DNA of 64,000 nucleotides from contig JAEZAM010000103.1 of the NCBI GenBank assembly GCA_023430465.1, forward strand, positions 1-64,000, in the 5' to 3' direction. Under the pieces are notes generated by a model, which saw only the letters and a list, made by a program, of their open reading frames with translations, was not told the DNA's origin and did not search any database. The first letter of the stretch is position 1, and each line of letters begins with the position of its first letter. A program made the position numbers and the translations under genes. This DNA comes from Bacteroidota bacterium (GTDB lineage: Bacteria > Bacteroidota > Bacteroidia > Chitinophagales > Chitinophagaceae). Shown here piece by piece: positions 27,184-35,406 of this stretch.

Positions 27184-27858
27184 TCAAATTAAGCTCCAGT
27201 TGATTGGATCAATTCCTTTCGAAACAAGATATTCATTCGTTCTTGAGAATGGTTTTGATCCAAAAAAGCCATTGTGAGCGGACAGTGGCGATGGATGAGC
27301 TGATTTTATTACAAAATGCTTACTCATATCGATCAGGGATTGCTTTTCCTGTGCAAACTTTCCCCAAAGGATGAAGACAACATTCTGGCGATACTCCGAA
27401 ATAGTTTTGATGACGGTATTTGTAAATTCCGCCCAGCCTATTTTCGAATGGCTCATAGGTTCACCTGCACGAACGGTGAGGGAGGCATTCAACAGAAAAA
27501 CTCCCTGCTGCGCCCATTTTAGCAGGCTGCCGTTTGATGGTGGAGGCGAGCCGATATCATCCCGCAGTTCCTTAAAAATATTCATGAGCGATGGCGGTGC
27601 AGTTACTCCCGGCTGGACTGAAAAGGATAGTCCGTGCGCCTGGTTAGGTCCATGATACGGATCTTGTCCAAGGATGACCACCTTTACCGACGGAAGCGGT
27701 GTCGTGTTAAATGCATTGAAAATATAGGCACCCGGCGGATAGATTTGCTTTCCCTGGCTTTTCTCTGTCCTCAAATGTGTACCAATGTTGGCGAAATAGG
27801 GCTTGGCGAACTCCTGCTTCAATGCCTGCTTCCAGCTCTCTTCAATCTTGACATCCAT
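27184..27858 (-). CDS. ung: Uracil-DNA glycosylase (family 1)
   Basis: Removes uracil from DNA to start base-excision repair. The water-activating motif GQDPYHG (Asp66), the uracil pocket GVFLLNASLTVRAGEPMSH and the DNA-intercalating HPSPLSAHNGFFG (His188) are all intact. Start at 27858 (MDVKIEESWK) gives 224 aa, the usual length; a frame to 27897 adds 13 residues that overlap the tRNA promoter region and look unlike the family. The gene diverges from tRNA-Arg. Confidence 0.96.
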   Translation of the reverse strand: MDVKIEESWKQALKQEFAKPYFANIGTHLRTEKSQGKQIYPPGAYIFNAFNTTPLPSVKVVILGQDPYHGPNQAHGLSFSVQPGVTAPPSLMNIFKELRDDIGSPPPSNGSLLKWAQQGVFLLNASLTVRAGEPMSHSKIGWAEFTNTVIKTISEYRQNVVFILWGKFAQEKQSLIDMSKHFVIKSAHPSPLSAHNGFFGSKPFSRTNEYLVSKGIDPINWSLI

Positions 27859-27897
27859 GATCAATCGTTTCAGTGGTGAAAATAACTGATAATCCAT

Positions 27898-27905
27898 TAT
27901 CTTCG
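27898..27905 (+). promoter_or_regulatory. Candidate -7 box of tRNA-Arg
   Basis: TATCTTCG, one base off TAnnTTTG, ends 11 bp before the first base of the tRNA. The same TATCTTCG occurs at about 31426, before the lipoprotein gene at 31457. Confidence 0.4.
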
Positions 27906-27916
27906 CGCCTCAAAAG

Positions 27917-27990
27917 GGCCCGGTAGCTCAGTTGAATAGAGCAACTGCCTTCTAAGCAGTAGGTCATTGGTTTGAATCCAATCCGGGTCA
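27917..27990 (+). tRNA. tRNA-Arg (anticodon TCT)
   Basis: The cloverleaf can be drawn fully. Acceptor GGCCCGG (27917-27923) pairs with CCGGGTC (27983-27989) with one G-U pair, and the discriminator is A. The D-stem is GCTC/GAGC, the anticodon stem ACTGC/GCAGT with loop CTTCTAA, anticodon TCT at 27951-27953, reading AGA. CCA is not encoded. A terminator follows at once. Confidence 0.95.
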
Positions 27991-27995
27991 CAGCA

Positions 27996-28019
27996 GCGAA
28001 TCGAGAGATTCGCTTTTTT
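27996..28019 (+). terminator. Terminator of tRNA-Arg
   Basis: GCGAATC (27996-28002), loop GAGA, GATTCGC (28007-28013), then six T. A near-identical copy follows at 28098-28122. Confidence 0.85.
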
Positions 28020-28094
28020 GTTGAATAGAGCATCCCGCCTGAGGCGGGAAGGTCATTGTCCCGATCCTTCGGGATGAATCCAATCCGGGTCACA
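28020..28094 (+). pseudogene. Broken partial copy of tRNA-Arg carrying two palindromes
   Basis: The stretch repeats the tRNA from the D-loop onward (GTTGAATAGAGCA ... AGGTCATTG ... GAATCCAATCCGGGTCA) and lacks the 5' acceptor strand and 5' D-stem. The anticodon arm is replaced by the palindrome TCCCGCCTGAGGCGGGA (28033-28049), and a second palindrome TCCCGA/TCGGGA (28059-28074) interrupts the T-arm. It cannot fold as a working tRNA. Its own copy of the terminator follows, so the event looks like a tandem duplication of 27931-28019 followed or accompanied by palindrome gain. Confidence 0.85.
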
Positions 28095-28097
28095 GCA

Positions 28098-28122
28098 GCG
28101 AATCGAAAGGTTCGCTTTTTTT
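28098..28122 (+). terminator. Duplicated terminator after the tRNA remnant
   Basis: GCGAATC, loop GAAA, GGTTCGC, then seven T; it differs from the first copy at three bases. It runs directly into a half repeat element. Confidence 0.75.
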
Positions 28123-28182
28123 GCGTCCTTTGCCTTCTTTGCTCCCGAGGCTTCGGGATTTGCGTGAAACCGAGCGTGAAAC
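28121..28182. repeat. Dispersed element (GTTTCACGCAAAG family), right half, with palindrome
   Basis: GCGTCCTTTGCCTTCTTTGC, then CTCCCGAGGCTTCGGGATT, then TGCGTGAAAC, and a repeated GAGCGTGAAAC. This is the reverse-oriented arm of the family with a TCCCGA...TCGGGA-type palindrome inserted, just upstream of hutH. Confidence 0.65.
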
Positions 28183-28207
28183 TGAGGATAAGCCGTTATT
28201 TTGCAAC

Positions 28208-29767
28208 ATGAACCAATTTCACTACGGCATTGACACCCTCACTGTCTCCACCACACTTGCCATCGCCTGTGGTGAAACCAGAGGGATTCTCACTCCCGAA
28301 GCCATTAAAAAAATAAACGCCTCCACCAGTGCTGTTGAGCAGATCGTTTCTTCTGGCCGCACGGTCTATGGTGTCAACACAGGCTTCGGTGTACTCGCCA
28401 ATACGCCAATCTCGGAAGCCGATACCGCCACACTGCAATATAAAATTCTGCAAAGTCACAGCGTTGGCGTCGGAGATCCCATCCCCGTTGAGATCGCCCG
28501 CATCATGATGATCACAAAGGTGCAGTCGCTCGCACAGGGCTATAGCGGTATCCGCCTCGCCACCCTCCAGCGGATCATCTGGATGATCGACCAGCATATA
28601 ACACCATTCGTTCCTGAAAAAGGCAGCGTTGGCGCCTCCGGTGACCTCGCGCCCCTCGCTCATCTATTCCTGCCGCTGATCGGTCTGGGTCAATGTTATT
28701 TTGACGGGAAATTATATCCTACCCAGGAATTGCTTAAGCGATTTGACCTTTCACCGGTTTCCCTTGGCCCAAAAGAAGGACTGGCACTGATCAATGGTAC
28801 CCAGTTTATCCTCGCCTTTGCGGTGAAAGCTGTACAGCGTTTGCACAATTGCCTGGAAGCGGCCGATATCATCGGAGCCATGACCCTTGAATCACTGACC
28901 GGCACCAACGCACCATTTGATCAGCGGCTCCACACATTGCGGCCATACCCGGGTAATCAACTGGTGGCGCAACGCCTCCGACTCCTTTTACAGCAATCAT
29001 CGATCATGCAAAGCCATGTCGATTGTGGCCGCGTGCAGGATCCTTATAGCCTGCGCTGCATGCCGCAGGTACACGGCGCCTCGCGCACGGCCTGGCTGCA
29101 TCTCAAAGAACTGACTGAAACGGAACTGAACGCCGTCACCGATAACCCCATTCTTTTTTCCGCAAATGACACCATCAGCGGCGGGAATTTCCATGGCCAG
29201 CCACTGGCGCTGCCACTGGACTATGCCTGTTTCGCTGCTGCAGAGGTCGGGAATATTTCCGATCGACGATGTTATCTCTTGTTGGAAGGTAAATGGGGCC
29301 TGCCAATGCTGTTGATGAATAACGTGGGGCTGAACAGTGGCTTCATGATTCCGCAATACACAACGGCAGCGCTTGTCACAGAAAATAAAACACTTTGCTT
29401 CCCGGCCAGCGCCGACAGCATCCCTACATCGCTGGGGCAGGAAGATCATGTGAGCATGGGCAGCATCAGTGGGAGGAAGCTCAATAAGATCCTCGACAAC
29501 CTTGAATTTATCCTGGCCATCGAACTGCTGAGCGCTACACAGGCCATTGAGTTCAGAAGACCTCTGAAAAGCTCCGACCTGCTCGAGTACGCACATGACC
29601 TGGTCCGCCATCATGTAAGCTTTGCTGAGGAAGACCGCATCTTTGCGGCAGATATCAACCTCGTGGCCGGGATGATCAAAGACTTTAGCTTTGTTGAACG
29701 TGTCAACCAGCATGCAGTATCGCGCGGGGTAGCGCTGAATGATACGTACGCAGAATTTTCATTTTAA
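28208..29767 (+). CDS. hutH: Histidine ammonia-lyase
   Basis: First step of histidine degradation: L-histidine to trans-urocanate plus ammonia. GSVGASGDLAPLAH contains Ala143-Ser144-Gly145, which cyclise to the MIO electrophile. VYGVNTGFG near residue 54-61 supplies the catalytic Tyr loop, and QDPYSLRCMPQVHGA is also diagnostic. Start at ATG 28208 (MNQFHYGIDT) gives the standard 519 aa; an upstream frame from 28121 would translate the repeat element. A TTATTTTG sequence close upstream could be a -7 box. hutU follows after 20 bp, so they are co-transcribed. Confidence 0.97.
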   Translation: MNQFHYGIDTLTVSTTLAIACGETRGILTPEAIKKINASTSAVEQIVSSGRTVYGVNTGFGVLANTPISEADTATLQYKILQSHSVGVGDPIPVEIARIMMITKVQSLAQGYSGIRLATLQRIIWMIDQHITPFVPEKGSVGASGDLAPLAHLFLPLIGLGQCYFDGKLYPTQELLKRFDLSPVSLGPKEGLALINGTQFILAFAVKAVQRLHNCLEAADIIGAMTLESLTGTNAPFDQRLHTLRPYPGNQLVAQRLRLLLQQSSIMQSHVDCGRVQDPYSLRCMPQVHGASRTAWLHLKELTETELNAVTDNPILFSANDTISGGNFHGQPLALPLDYACFAAAEVGNISDRRCYLLLEGKWGLPMLLMNNVGLNSGFMIPQYTTAALVTENKTLCFPASADSIPTSLGQEDHVSMGSISGRKLNKILDNLEFILAIELLSATQAIEFRRPLKSSDLLEYAHDLVRHHVSFAEEDRIFAADINLVAGMIKDFSFVERVNQHAVSRGVALNDTYAEFSF

Positions 29768-29787
29768 TCGATTATCAATTTCACCCG

Positions 29788-31449
29788 ATGTACAACGCTG
29801 AGAAATACAAAACCCCTACCGGCAACAAACTTACCTGCAAAGGATGGGTGCAGGAAGCAGCTTTACGCATGTTGCTCAATAATCTTGATCCGGCAGTGGC
29901 TGAAAAGCCGGAAGATCTTATCGTCTATGGTGGTCGGGGCAAGGCCGCCCGAAATTTTGATGCGCTCGACAAGATCATCAAAGGCCTGCAGATCCTGGAA
30001 AATGACGAGACCCTGCTGGTACAATCGGGCAAGCCTGTCGGTATCATGCGGACACATACCGATGCGCCGCGCATCCTGATCAGCAACTCACAGCTTGTAC
30101 CCAAATGGGCTACCTGGGAACATTTCGATGAGCTGGAGAAGAAAGGACTGATGATGTACGGCCAGATGACTGCGGGTTCATGGATCTACATTGGGTCGCA
30201 GGGTATCGTGCAGGGAACTTATGAGACCTATGCTGCCGCTGCCAACAAGCATTTCGGCGGTACGCTGAAAGGCACATTGAATGTAACCGCAGGGCTGGGT
30301 GGAATGGGTGGCGCGCAGCCGCTGGCCATTACGATGAATGAAGGGGTTGCTTTGATCGCAGAAGTGGAACGCTGGCGTATCGAGAAACGCATCGAATCGA
30401 AATACTGTGATCTTTATTATGAAAATATAGACGATGCGATCGATCGCGCACTGGAAGCCAAAAGTGCCGGTGAAGCCGTTTCGATTGCCGTGCTTTGTAA
30501 TGCGGTTCATCTGCTGCAGCGACTCATTAAGCGGAATATTGTTCCCGATACACTTACGGATCAGACATCGGCGCATGATCCGTTGATCGGTTATATGCCA
30601 CACACCATCAACCTGACCGAAGCCGCTATCATGCGGAAAGAGGATCCCCAGAAATATATTGCGCTCAGTTATGACAGCATGAAGCTGCATGTTGAGCTCA
30701 TGCTCGAACTGCAGGCCATGGGTGCCGTAACATTTGATTATGGAAACAATATCCGGGCACGAGCGCAGGAACATGGATTAAAGAATGCTTTCGATTTCCC
30801 TGGGTTCGTACCTGCTTATATCCGCCCTTTGTTTTGTGAGGGCAAAGGACCATTCAGGTGGGCTGCGCTAAGTGGAGAACCGCAGGATATTGCAGTAACC
30901 GATGAAGTGATCGCCAATCTTTTTCCGGAAAATAAGGGGCTACAGCGATGGCTGAAACTCGCGAAAGAAAAAATAGCCTTCCAGGGTTTACCGGCAAGGA
31001 TTTGCTGGCTTGGCCAGGGTGAGCGGGAACGGGCGGGCAAAGCATTCAACGATCTCGTTCGTGACGGTAAAGTCAAAGCACCGATCGTCATCGGTCGTGA
31101 TCATCTTGACACCGGTTCAGTGGCTTCACCAAACCGGGAGACGGAGGCCATGCTGGACGGCAGCGATGCGGTAGCCGACTGGCCGCTGCTCAATGCGCTC
31201 GTCAATACAGCAGGTGGTGCCAGTTGGGTGAGCCTGCATCACGGCGGTGGAGTGGGGATGGGTTACAGCATCCACGCAGGCATGGTGATCGTTGCCGATG
31301 GTACACCTGAAGCAGCCGCGCGGCTCGCGCGGGTATTGCGCAATGATCCGGGCCTGGGCGTAATCCGCCATGCAGATGCCGGCTACCAGGTGGCTCAGCG
31401 GACAAGTGAAGAAAACGGATTGGACCTATCTTCGCGATTAAATCATTAA
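29788..31449 (+). CDS. hutU: Urocanate hydratase
   Basis: Second step of histidine degradation: urocanate to 4-imidazolone-5-propionate, using NAD+ as an electrophile. The 553-aa protein shows the conserved YGGRGKAARNFDALDKII, QSGKPVGIMRTHTDAPRILISNSQLVPKWATWE, the NAD-binding NVTAGLGGMGGAQPLA and the active-site region RDHLDTGSVASPNRETEAMLDGSDAVADWPLLNAL. The length is normal and all expected blocks are present. It is 20 bp downstream of hutH and 7 bp upstream of a lipoprotein gene. The rest of the pathway (hutI, ftcD, hutG) is 27 kb away. Confidence 0.98.
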   Translation: MYNAEKYKTPTGNKLTCKGWVQEAALRMLLNNLDPAVAEKPEDLIVYGGRGKAARNFDALDKIIKGLQILENDETLLVQSGKPVGIMRTHTDAPRILISNSQLVPKWATWEHFDELEKKGLMMYGQMTAGSWIYIGSQGIVQGTYETYAAAANKHFGGTLKGTLNVTAGLGGMGGAQPLAITMNEGVALIAEVERWRIEKRIESKYCDLYYENIDDAIDRALEAKSAGEAVSIAVLCNAVHLLQRLIKRNIVPDTLTDQTSAHDPLIGYMPHTINLTEAAIMRKEDPQKYIALSYDSMKLHVELMLELQAMGAVTFDYGNNIRARAQEHGLKNAFDFPGFVPAYIRPLFCEGKGPFRWAALSGEPQDIAVTDEVIANLFPENKGLQRWLKLAKEKIAFQGLPARICWLGQGERERAGKAFNDLVRDGKVKAPIVIGRDHLDTGSVASPNRETEAMLDGSDAVADWPLLNALVNTAGGASWVSLHHGGGVGMGYSIHAGMVIVADGTPEAAARLARVLRNDPGLGVIRHADAGYQVAQRTSEENGLDLSSRLNH

Positions 31450-31456
31450 CCCTCTT

Positions 31457-32377
31457 ATGAAACGTTATCTCGCAATCAGCCTGCTGGCCCTGGCTCTGGC
31501 GTCCTGCAAATCGGACACCAATGAGCTTCCCAATAATCAACCCGTCCTGTTACTGGGTTACCAGGCATTCAATGGCACATCTTCGGAGCAGATTGCGCTT
31601 GACTATGATGCCGACAATCGTATCACGCGGGTATCGCGGCTTACACCAAGCCAGCCTCCTGTCACGATATACGATATAAGCTATGCTGGCAATGAGATCA
31701 CGCTGACAAGACCATTCACCAATAACGATTCCATTACGTTGCAGGAAAGTATCGTTCTCACAGTCGATGGGGACAAGTTGGTCAAACGTGTGGAAAGGAG
31801 CTTCTTCGAATTCAAGGCACCAACGTCCCTGCCACAACGCAGCTACATCTATGACTCCATAGGCTACACCTATTCCGGGGAACTTCGCGAATCTGCCGGT
31901 GGTGTGCATTATGATTCCACCTGGTTCAATCCCGGTACGGAACAGATCCTCCGGGATACACAGTATATCACCCATTCATTTGTAAATAACGGTGGCAACC
32001 TGTCTTCATCTAACCGGCTCATTCAGTATGTGTCCACTAAAGAGGAGAGTGGCAACACTGTTGTTACCAAACGTAGCCTCGAGGAAGCGATGACATATGG
32101 TTACAGTTCTTCCTATTTGAATAAGACCGATTTCCTTAACCAGGTCATTCTCCAGGAATTGAATGTGTTCAATTTTGGCCTCATCAATTCAGCCTATACA
32201 AATATTCCCGACCAGCTTTCAACATCCCTTACTGATCGCGATGAGTTGGGCAATGTGATCTCAACATCATCTGCCACTTATAACAGGGTGATCAGCTATA
32301 ATGCCGAAGGCTATCTCGAAACCATTACAGACGCAGCTAACCCGCAGATAAAGACGACCTATTTTTACAACCGTTGA
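31457..32377 (+). CDS. Lipoprotein with YD-repeat-like strands, unknown function
   Basis: A 306-aa lipoprotein; signal MKRYLAISLLALALASC with lipobox Cys17. The body has strands such as IALDYDADNRITRVSRL, YDISYAGNEITLTRP, YIYDSIGYTYSGELRESAGG and VISYNAEGYLETITDAANPQIKTTYFYN, a spacing similar to DUF4595 or YD-repeat proteins of Bacteroidota that fold as beta-sheets. It begins 7 bp after hutU, so it is in the hutHU transcript, though a TATCTTCG box at about 31426 could give it its own promoter. No catalytic residues are recognised. Confidence 0.7.
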   Translation: MKRYLAISLLALALASCKSDTNELPNNQPVLLLGYQAFNGTSSEQIALDYDADNRITRVSRLTPSQPPVTIYDISYAGNEITLTRPFTNNDSITLQESIVLTVDGDKLVKRVERSFFEFKAPTSLPQRSYIYDSIGYTYSGELRESAGGVHYDSTWFNPGTEQILRDTQYITHSFVNNGGNLSSSNRLIQYVSTKEESGNTVVTKRSLEEAMTYGYSSSYLNKTDFLNQVILQELNVFNFGLINSAYTNIPDQLSTSLTDRDELGNVISTSSATYNRVISYNAEGYLETITDAANPQIKTTYFYNR

Positions 32378-32383
32378 TTCAGT

Positions 32384-33991
32384 TTAGTTTTTCAGAATTT
32401 TAAATTCCACGCGTCGGTTCAACTGCCTGTTTTCATCTGTATCATTTGGTACTTCCGGTTTTGTTTCACCATACCCCTGTGATACGATCCTCGATTCGGC
32501 AATACCTTTTGAGATGATGTATTCTTTCACGGAACGGGCGCGGTTATCACTGAGTTTGAAATTGTATTCGTCAGAACCACGGCTGTCTGTGTGTGCGCTC
32601 ATCTCAATTTCAATTGCCGGATTTTCTGATAGCAGTTTCACTACCCGGTCAAGTTCGATGAAGGATTCCGGCCTGAGCGACCATTTATCAAAGTCAAAGA
32701 AGACATTGTTAAGCCGCACCACCTGGCCCACTTCGATCGGTACGAGGTAAAGGTCTTTATGGATCTCTTTGTAACCGGCCTTCACGAGGGAGTCGAGGTT
32801 GAGGTTTTCTGATTGCGCGAAGAAATGGTCGGCCGTGGCACGGATGCTGTAGTTCTTGTCGTAGGGTAATACGATCTTGAACGCGCCGTCTGTTTCGGAC
32901 GATATAGCATTGCCGGCCTCGGCACCGTCAGGCAGGGTCTGGTAGACCAGTGAAGCACTCAATGGCTTTTTTGTTTTTGAATTGTAAACGTTGCCACTCA
33001 CCAGGACTACGGGGTTCGGTCTTTCTTTCTCGAGCAACTTGATGCGGACGATATCGCTCTCGCCGTATGTATCCTTGCTGGTGGTCATGTAAGCATATTC
33101 TCCACCAGCATCGAGTGTAAAGAAGGCGTCCCAGTCGGGTGTATTGATGGGCTCTCCGAGGTTGACCGGTTCGCTCCATTTCTGCCAGGTTTTGTCGAGA
33201 CGTTTGGTCATCCAGATATCATTGTCACCAAAGCCGCCGGGCCGGTCGCTGCTGAAATACAGGGTTTCGCCATCAGCAGCGAGATAAGGTGTCATTTCAT
33301 TGAATTTGGAGAGGTTGATCTTTTTGCCCAGGCTTTTGGGTTCAGTCCATGTGCCATCAGGTTCGAGGAAGGACACATAGAGGTCATTGTTGTAGCTGCC
33401 TTTTTCCTGCGACATGTAGAAAAGCAGTGTCTGGCCGTCGTGGGCCATGGTAGCGCCGGATTGCCGCCCGCGGTCATAGTTGTAATAATTTTTTATCAGG
33501 AGACGGTTTGGCTTGCTCCAGTTGCCATTTTTGGTGCGGTAGCACATGGATACGCCATCGCCGGTATAGTCGCCGTCGATGAATGATCCGCGGATGAGGA
33601 TTCGGTTGTTGTCCGGGGAAATCCAATACACAGCATTATAGTGGGTGGTGTTGACGGGATATTCCAGGTGCATGGCTTCGCCCCATTTGCCGGAGCTGTC
33701 GCGTTCGGCGTACCAGATGTCCTGGGAGTTACGGACTGACCGGTATTTTGTATTCCAGGGATGATCTTCGCAGATGAAGAAGAGGAGGTTGCCGTCGGCG
33801 GAGATGGTAGGTCGCAGTTCAGCAAACTCGGTGTTGATGTTCTGCCCGAGGTTTTCGATCTTGAGGATCGTGTTGGCCTTGATGACGTTTTCCTTTTGTT
33901 CTTTGAGTGTGCCGGCTGTGTCGACAGCCGGTTGTGCATGGCTGGCAAACGCGCACAGGATAGGGGTAAAAAAAAGACAGGCTTTTTTCAC
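32384..33991 (-). CDS. OmpA-family protein with PD40 beta-propeller
   Basis: A 535-aa cell-envelope protein. It has a signal peptide (MKKACLFFTPILCAFASHA) and a propeller of PD40/WD40-like repeats (e.g. LRPTISADGNLLFFICED, AVYWISPDNNRILIRG, LAADGETLYFSSDRPGGFGDNDIWMT). A carboxypeptidase-regulatory-like domain (VSGNVYNSKTKKPLSASLVYQTLPDG) and a C-terminal OmpA domain (FFDFDKWSLRPESFIELDRVVKLL ... NRRVEFKIL) complete it. The OmpA domain should bind peptidoglycan. This architecture is common in Bacteroidota, including type IX secretion relatives such as PorE. It converges with the lipoprotein gene with 6 bp between stops. Confidence 0.9.
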   Translation of the reverse strand: MKKACLFFTPILCAFASHAQPAVDTAGTLKEQKENVIKANTILKIENLGQNINTEFAELRPTISADGNLLFFICEDHPWNTKYRSVRNSQDIWYAERDSSGKWGEAMHLEYPVNTTHYNAVYWISPDNNRILIRGSFIDGDYTGDGVSMCYRTKNGNWSKPNRLLIKNYYNYDRGRQSGATMAHDGQTLLFYMSQEKGSYNNDLYVSFLEPDGTWTEPKSLGKKINLSKFNEMTPYLAADGETLYFSSDRPGGFGDNDIWMTKRLDKTWQKWSEPVNLGEPINTPDWDAFFTLDAGGEYAYMTTSKDTYGESDIVRIKLLEKERPNPVVLVSGNVYNSKTKKPLSASLVYQTLPDGAEAGNAISSETDGAFKIVLPYDKNYSIRATADHFFAQSENLNLDSLVKAGYKEIHKDLYLVPIEVGQVVRLNNVFFDFDKWSLRPESFIELDRVVKLLSENPAIEIEMSAHTDSRGSDEYNFKLSDNRARSVKEYIISKGIAESRIVSQGYGETKPEVPNDTDENRQLNRRVEFKILKN

Positions 33992-34182
33992 AGTTAGAGG
34001 ATTTGGGTGTAAGAAAAGAATTATTTCGGGAAAAAGCCAGCGATGGGAGGTAAAAATCAGCGGATGGGATGTAGGTTGGGACAGTTACGGTCGGTTGTCC
34101 GTCTTCGAACGATGCTGTTGTTGTTTCTCGCAAATCCCCAAGCCTCGAGAGCGAGGTAAGCAGAAGGACCAAAAGAAGACCC

Positions 34183-34355
34183 GTACTCACAGTGACAATT
34201 TCAAACTACCTGAATATTCGATGTCAGATTATCTTAATATTGTTGATGCAGGAAGAGTTGTTGGCATAGATGCTCTGACAGGACAGGCTACAACTAAGTT
34301 TACGATTATTACAAAAGCTGCTGGTGATTTGCAAACTGCATTCCGAGGCTATTAA
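34183..34355 (+). pseudogene. Possible C-terminal remnant of a secreted toxin
   Basis: An open frame ends in about 58 residues (HSDNFKLPEYSMSDYLNIVDAGRVVGIDALTGQ then ATTKFTIITKAAGDLQTAFRGY and stop) whose closing strands resemble the C-termini of polymorphic toxin nuclease domains, which often finish with a TV.T.sGnLiTaFpG-like pair of strands. Upstream the frame has no toxin-like sequence and runs antisense to the OmpA gene, so only the tip would remain. An ATG at 34221 could start a 44-aa peptide. The next gene begins 13 bp later and looks like an immunity gene. The assignment is inference; it could instead be a small unrelated gene. Confidence 0.35.
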
Positions 34356-34368
34356 AACTATAAAGATT

Positions 34369-34686
34369 ATGGCATTGGATATTGAAATTGACGATATACT
34401 TCATCCGAAACAAATTCAGCTAGGTGTTAATGATTTTAATGTCATTGTCGATAAGTTAAAGACATTGAATAATTGCCCGATTTTAGGGAGGAGTTTAACG
34501 AACTACTTTAATGATAATGAAATTTATTTGAACGAATTGAATTTATTAAGAGAGGAAATTTTGAGAATATCGAGATCTCTTATGGAATCTAACGAAAATT
34601 CCACACTTCTTTTTCTCAACGATTTTCTGAGTTTGACAGAAACTGCCATAAAAAACAGAAAAACAATAAGGTTTATTGCAGACTAA
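34369..34686 (+). CDS. Small acidic protein, possible immunity protein
   Basis: 105 aa starting MALDIEIDDILHP, rich in Asp/Glu/Asn/Leu and mainly helical (LNELNLLREEILRISRSLMESNEN, LLFLNDFLSLTETAIKNRK). It has no signal peptide, membrane segment or catalytic motif. The DNA is visibly AT-rich compared with its neighbours, a sign of acquisition by transfer. It directly follows a possible toxin C-terminus, the usual place of an immunity gene. A terminator follows at 34721. The family is not recognised; the immunity role is inferred from position, size and charge only. Confidence 0.5.
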   Translation: MALDIEIDDILHPKQIQLGVNDFNVIVDKLKTLNNCPILGRSLTNYFNDNEIYLNELNLLREEILRISRSLMESNENSTLLFLNDFLSLTETAIKNRKTIRFIAD

Positions 34687-34720
34687 TGCACTGCTTAGAT
34701 TTATTTGTTTTAAAATTTTC

Positions 34721-34748
34721 AACCACTCCCCACCGAGTGGTTTTTTTT
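34721..34748 (+). terminator. Terminator after the small acidic gene
   Basis: AACCACTC (34721-34728), loop CCCACC, GAGTGGTT (34735-34742), followed by a run of T. A separate tight palindrome CCTGCC/GGCAGG follows at 34751-34765. Confidence 0.8.
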
Positions 34749-34785
34749 GCCCTGCCTTCGGCAGGCAAGCTAAAACTTAAACATT

Positions 34786-35406
34786 ATGGAACTAAACACA
34801 ACAAACCCGCACTGCTTTACCTATCAAACAGAAGAATCCGCCACGGCGGACAGGCTCCTGATAGAACTGTTGGGAGGAATAAGGATAGAAGGATTAGACA
34901 GAATGAGAGTAACAATAAAAGTGACAGTGGTAAATCGTAAACACGCAGGCTATTTAAGCAATCCAGAGTTGGCTGGATTATCAGTCAGGCACAACCTTGA
35001 CCTGTACAATGACACACAGGTAGAGAAATTTGTAAGAAGGGTGGCAGAGAAACTGGAAACAGGCAGCATAGCTCTTACAAAAGCTGTAGCAGACATTACC
35101 AGCCAGTTGGAGCAATACAGGCTTGCACAACTGGATAAACAAGAGACCAGAAAAGAGAAGGCTTTGAGCAAGGAAGAAAGAGAAGAAGCCATTCAGTTCT
35201 TAGAACAGAAAGACCTACTGCAAAGAACAAATGACATAATAGGAAAATCTGGTGTGATTGGAGAAGAAACAAACAGGCTTTTGATGTACCTGATATTCAC
35301 CAGCAGAAAAAGAGAACACCCTTTGCATGTGATTGTTGCCAGGGTTTCAGATGCATGGAACGCAGAATTCACGCAATACCAACATATAATTCTGGCGTCA
35401 GGATAA
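34786..35406 (+). pseudogene. Truncated mobile-element protein (N-terminal part only)
   Basis: 206 residues starting MELNTTNPHCFTYQTEESATADRL. The first ~185 look like a coherent soluble domain with a charged coiled stretch (QLDKQETRKEKALSKEEREE), ending LLMYLIFTSRKREHPLHVI. From memory, that block precedes a P-loop ATPase/primase-like domain in proteins of Bacteroidota integrative elements. Here no P-loop follows; the frame instead ends after a short unrelated tail (VARVSDAWNAEFTQYQ...). This suggests 3' truncation near 35330 by deletion or rearrangement. Base composition is lower in GC than the surroundings. The family link should be checked by search; the truncation follows from it. Confidence 0.45.

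Noticed and set aside
28020..28094. Second functional tRNA
   Set aside because: The 5' acceptor strand and D-stem half are missing and the anticodon arm is replaced by a palindrome.
28997..29713. 238-aa minus-strand frame antisense to hutH
   Set aside because: hutH is unambiguous.
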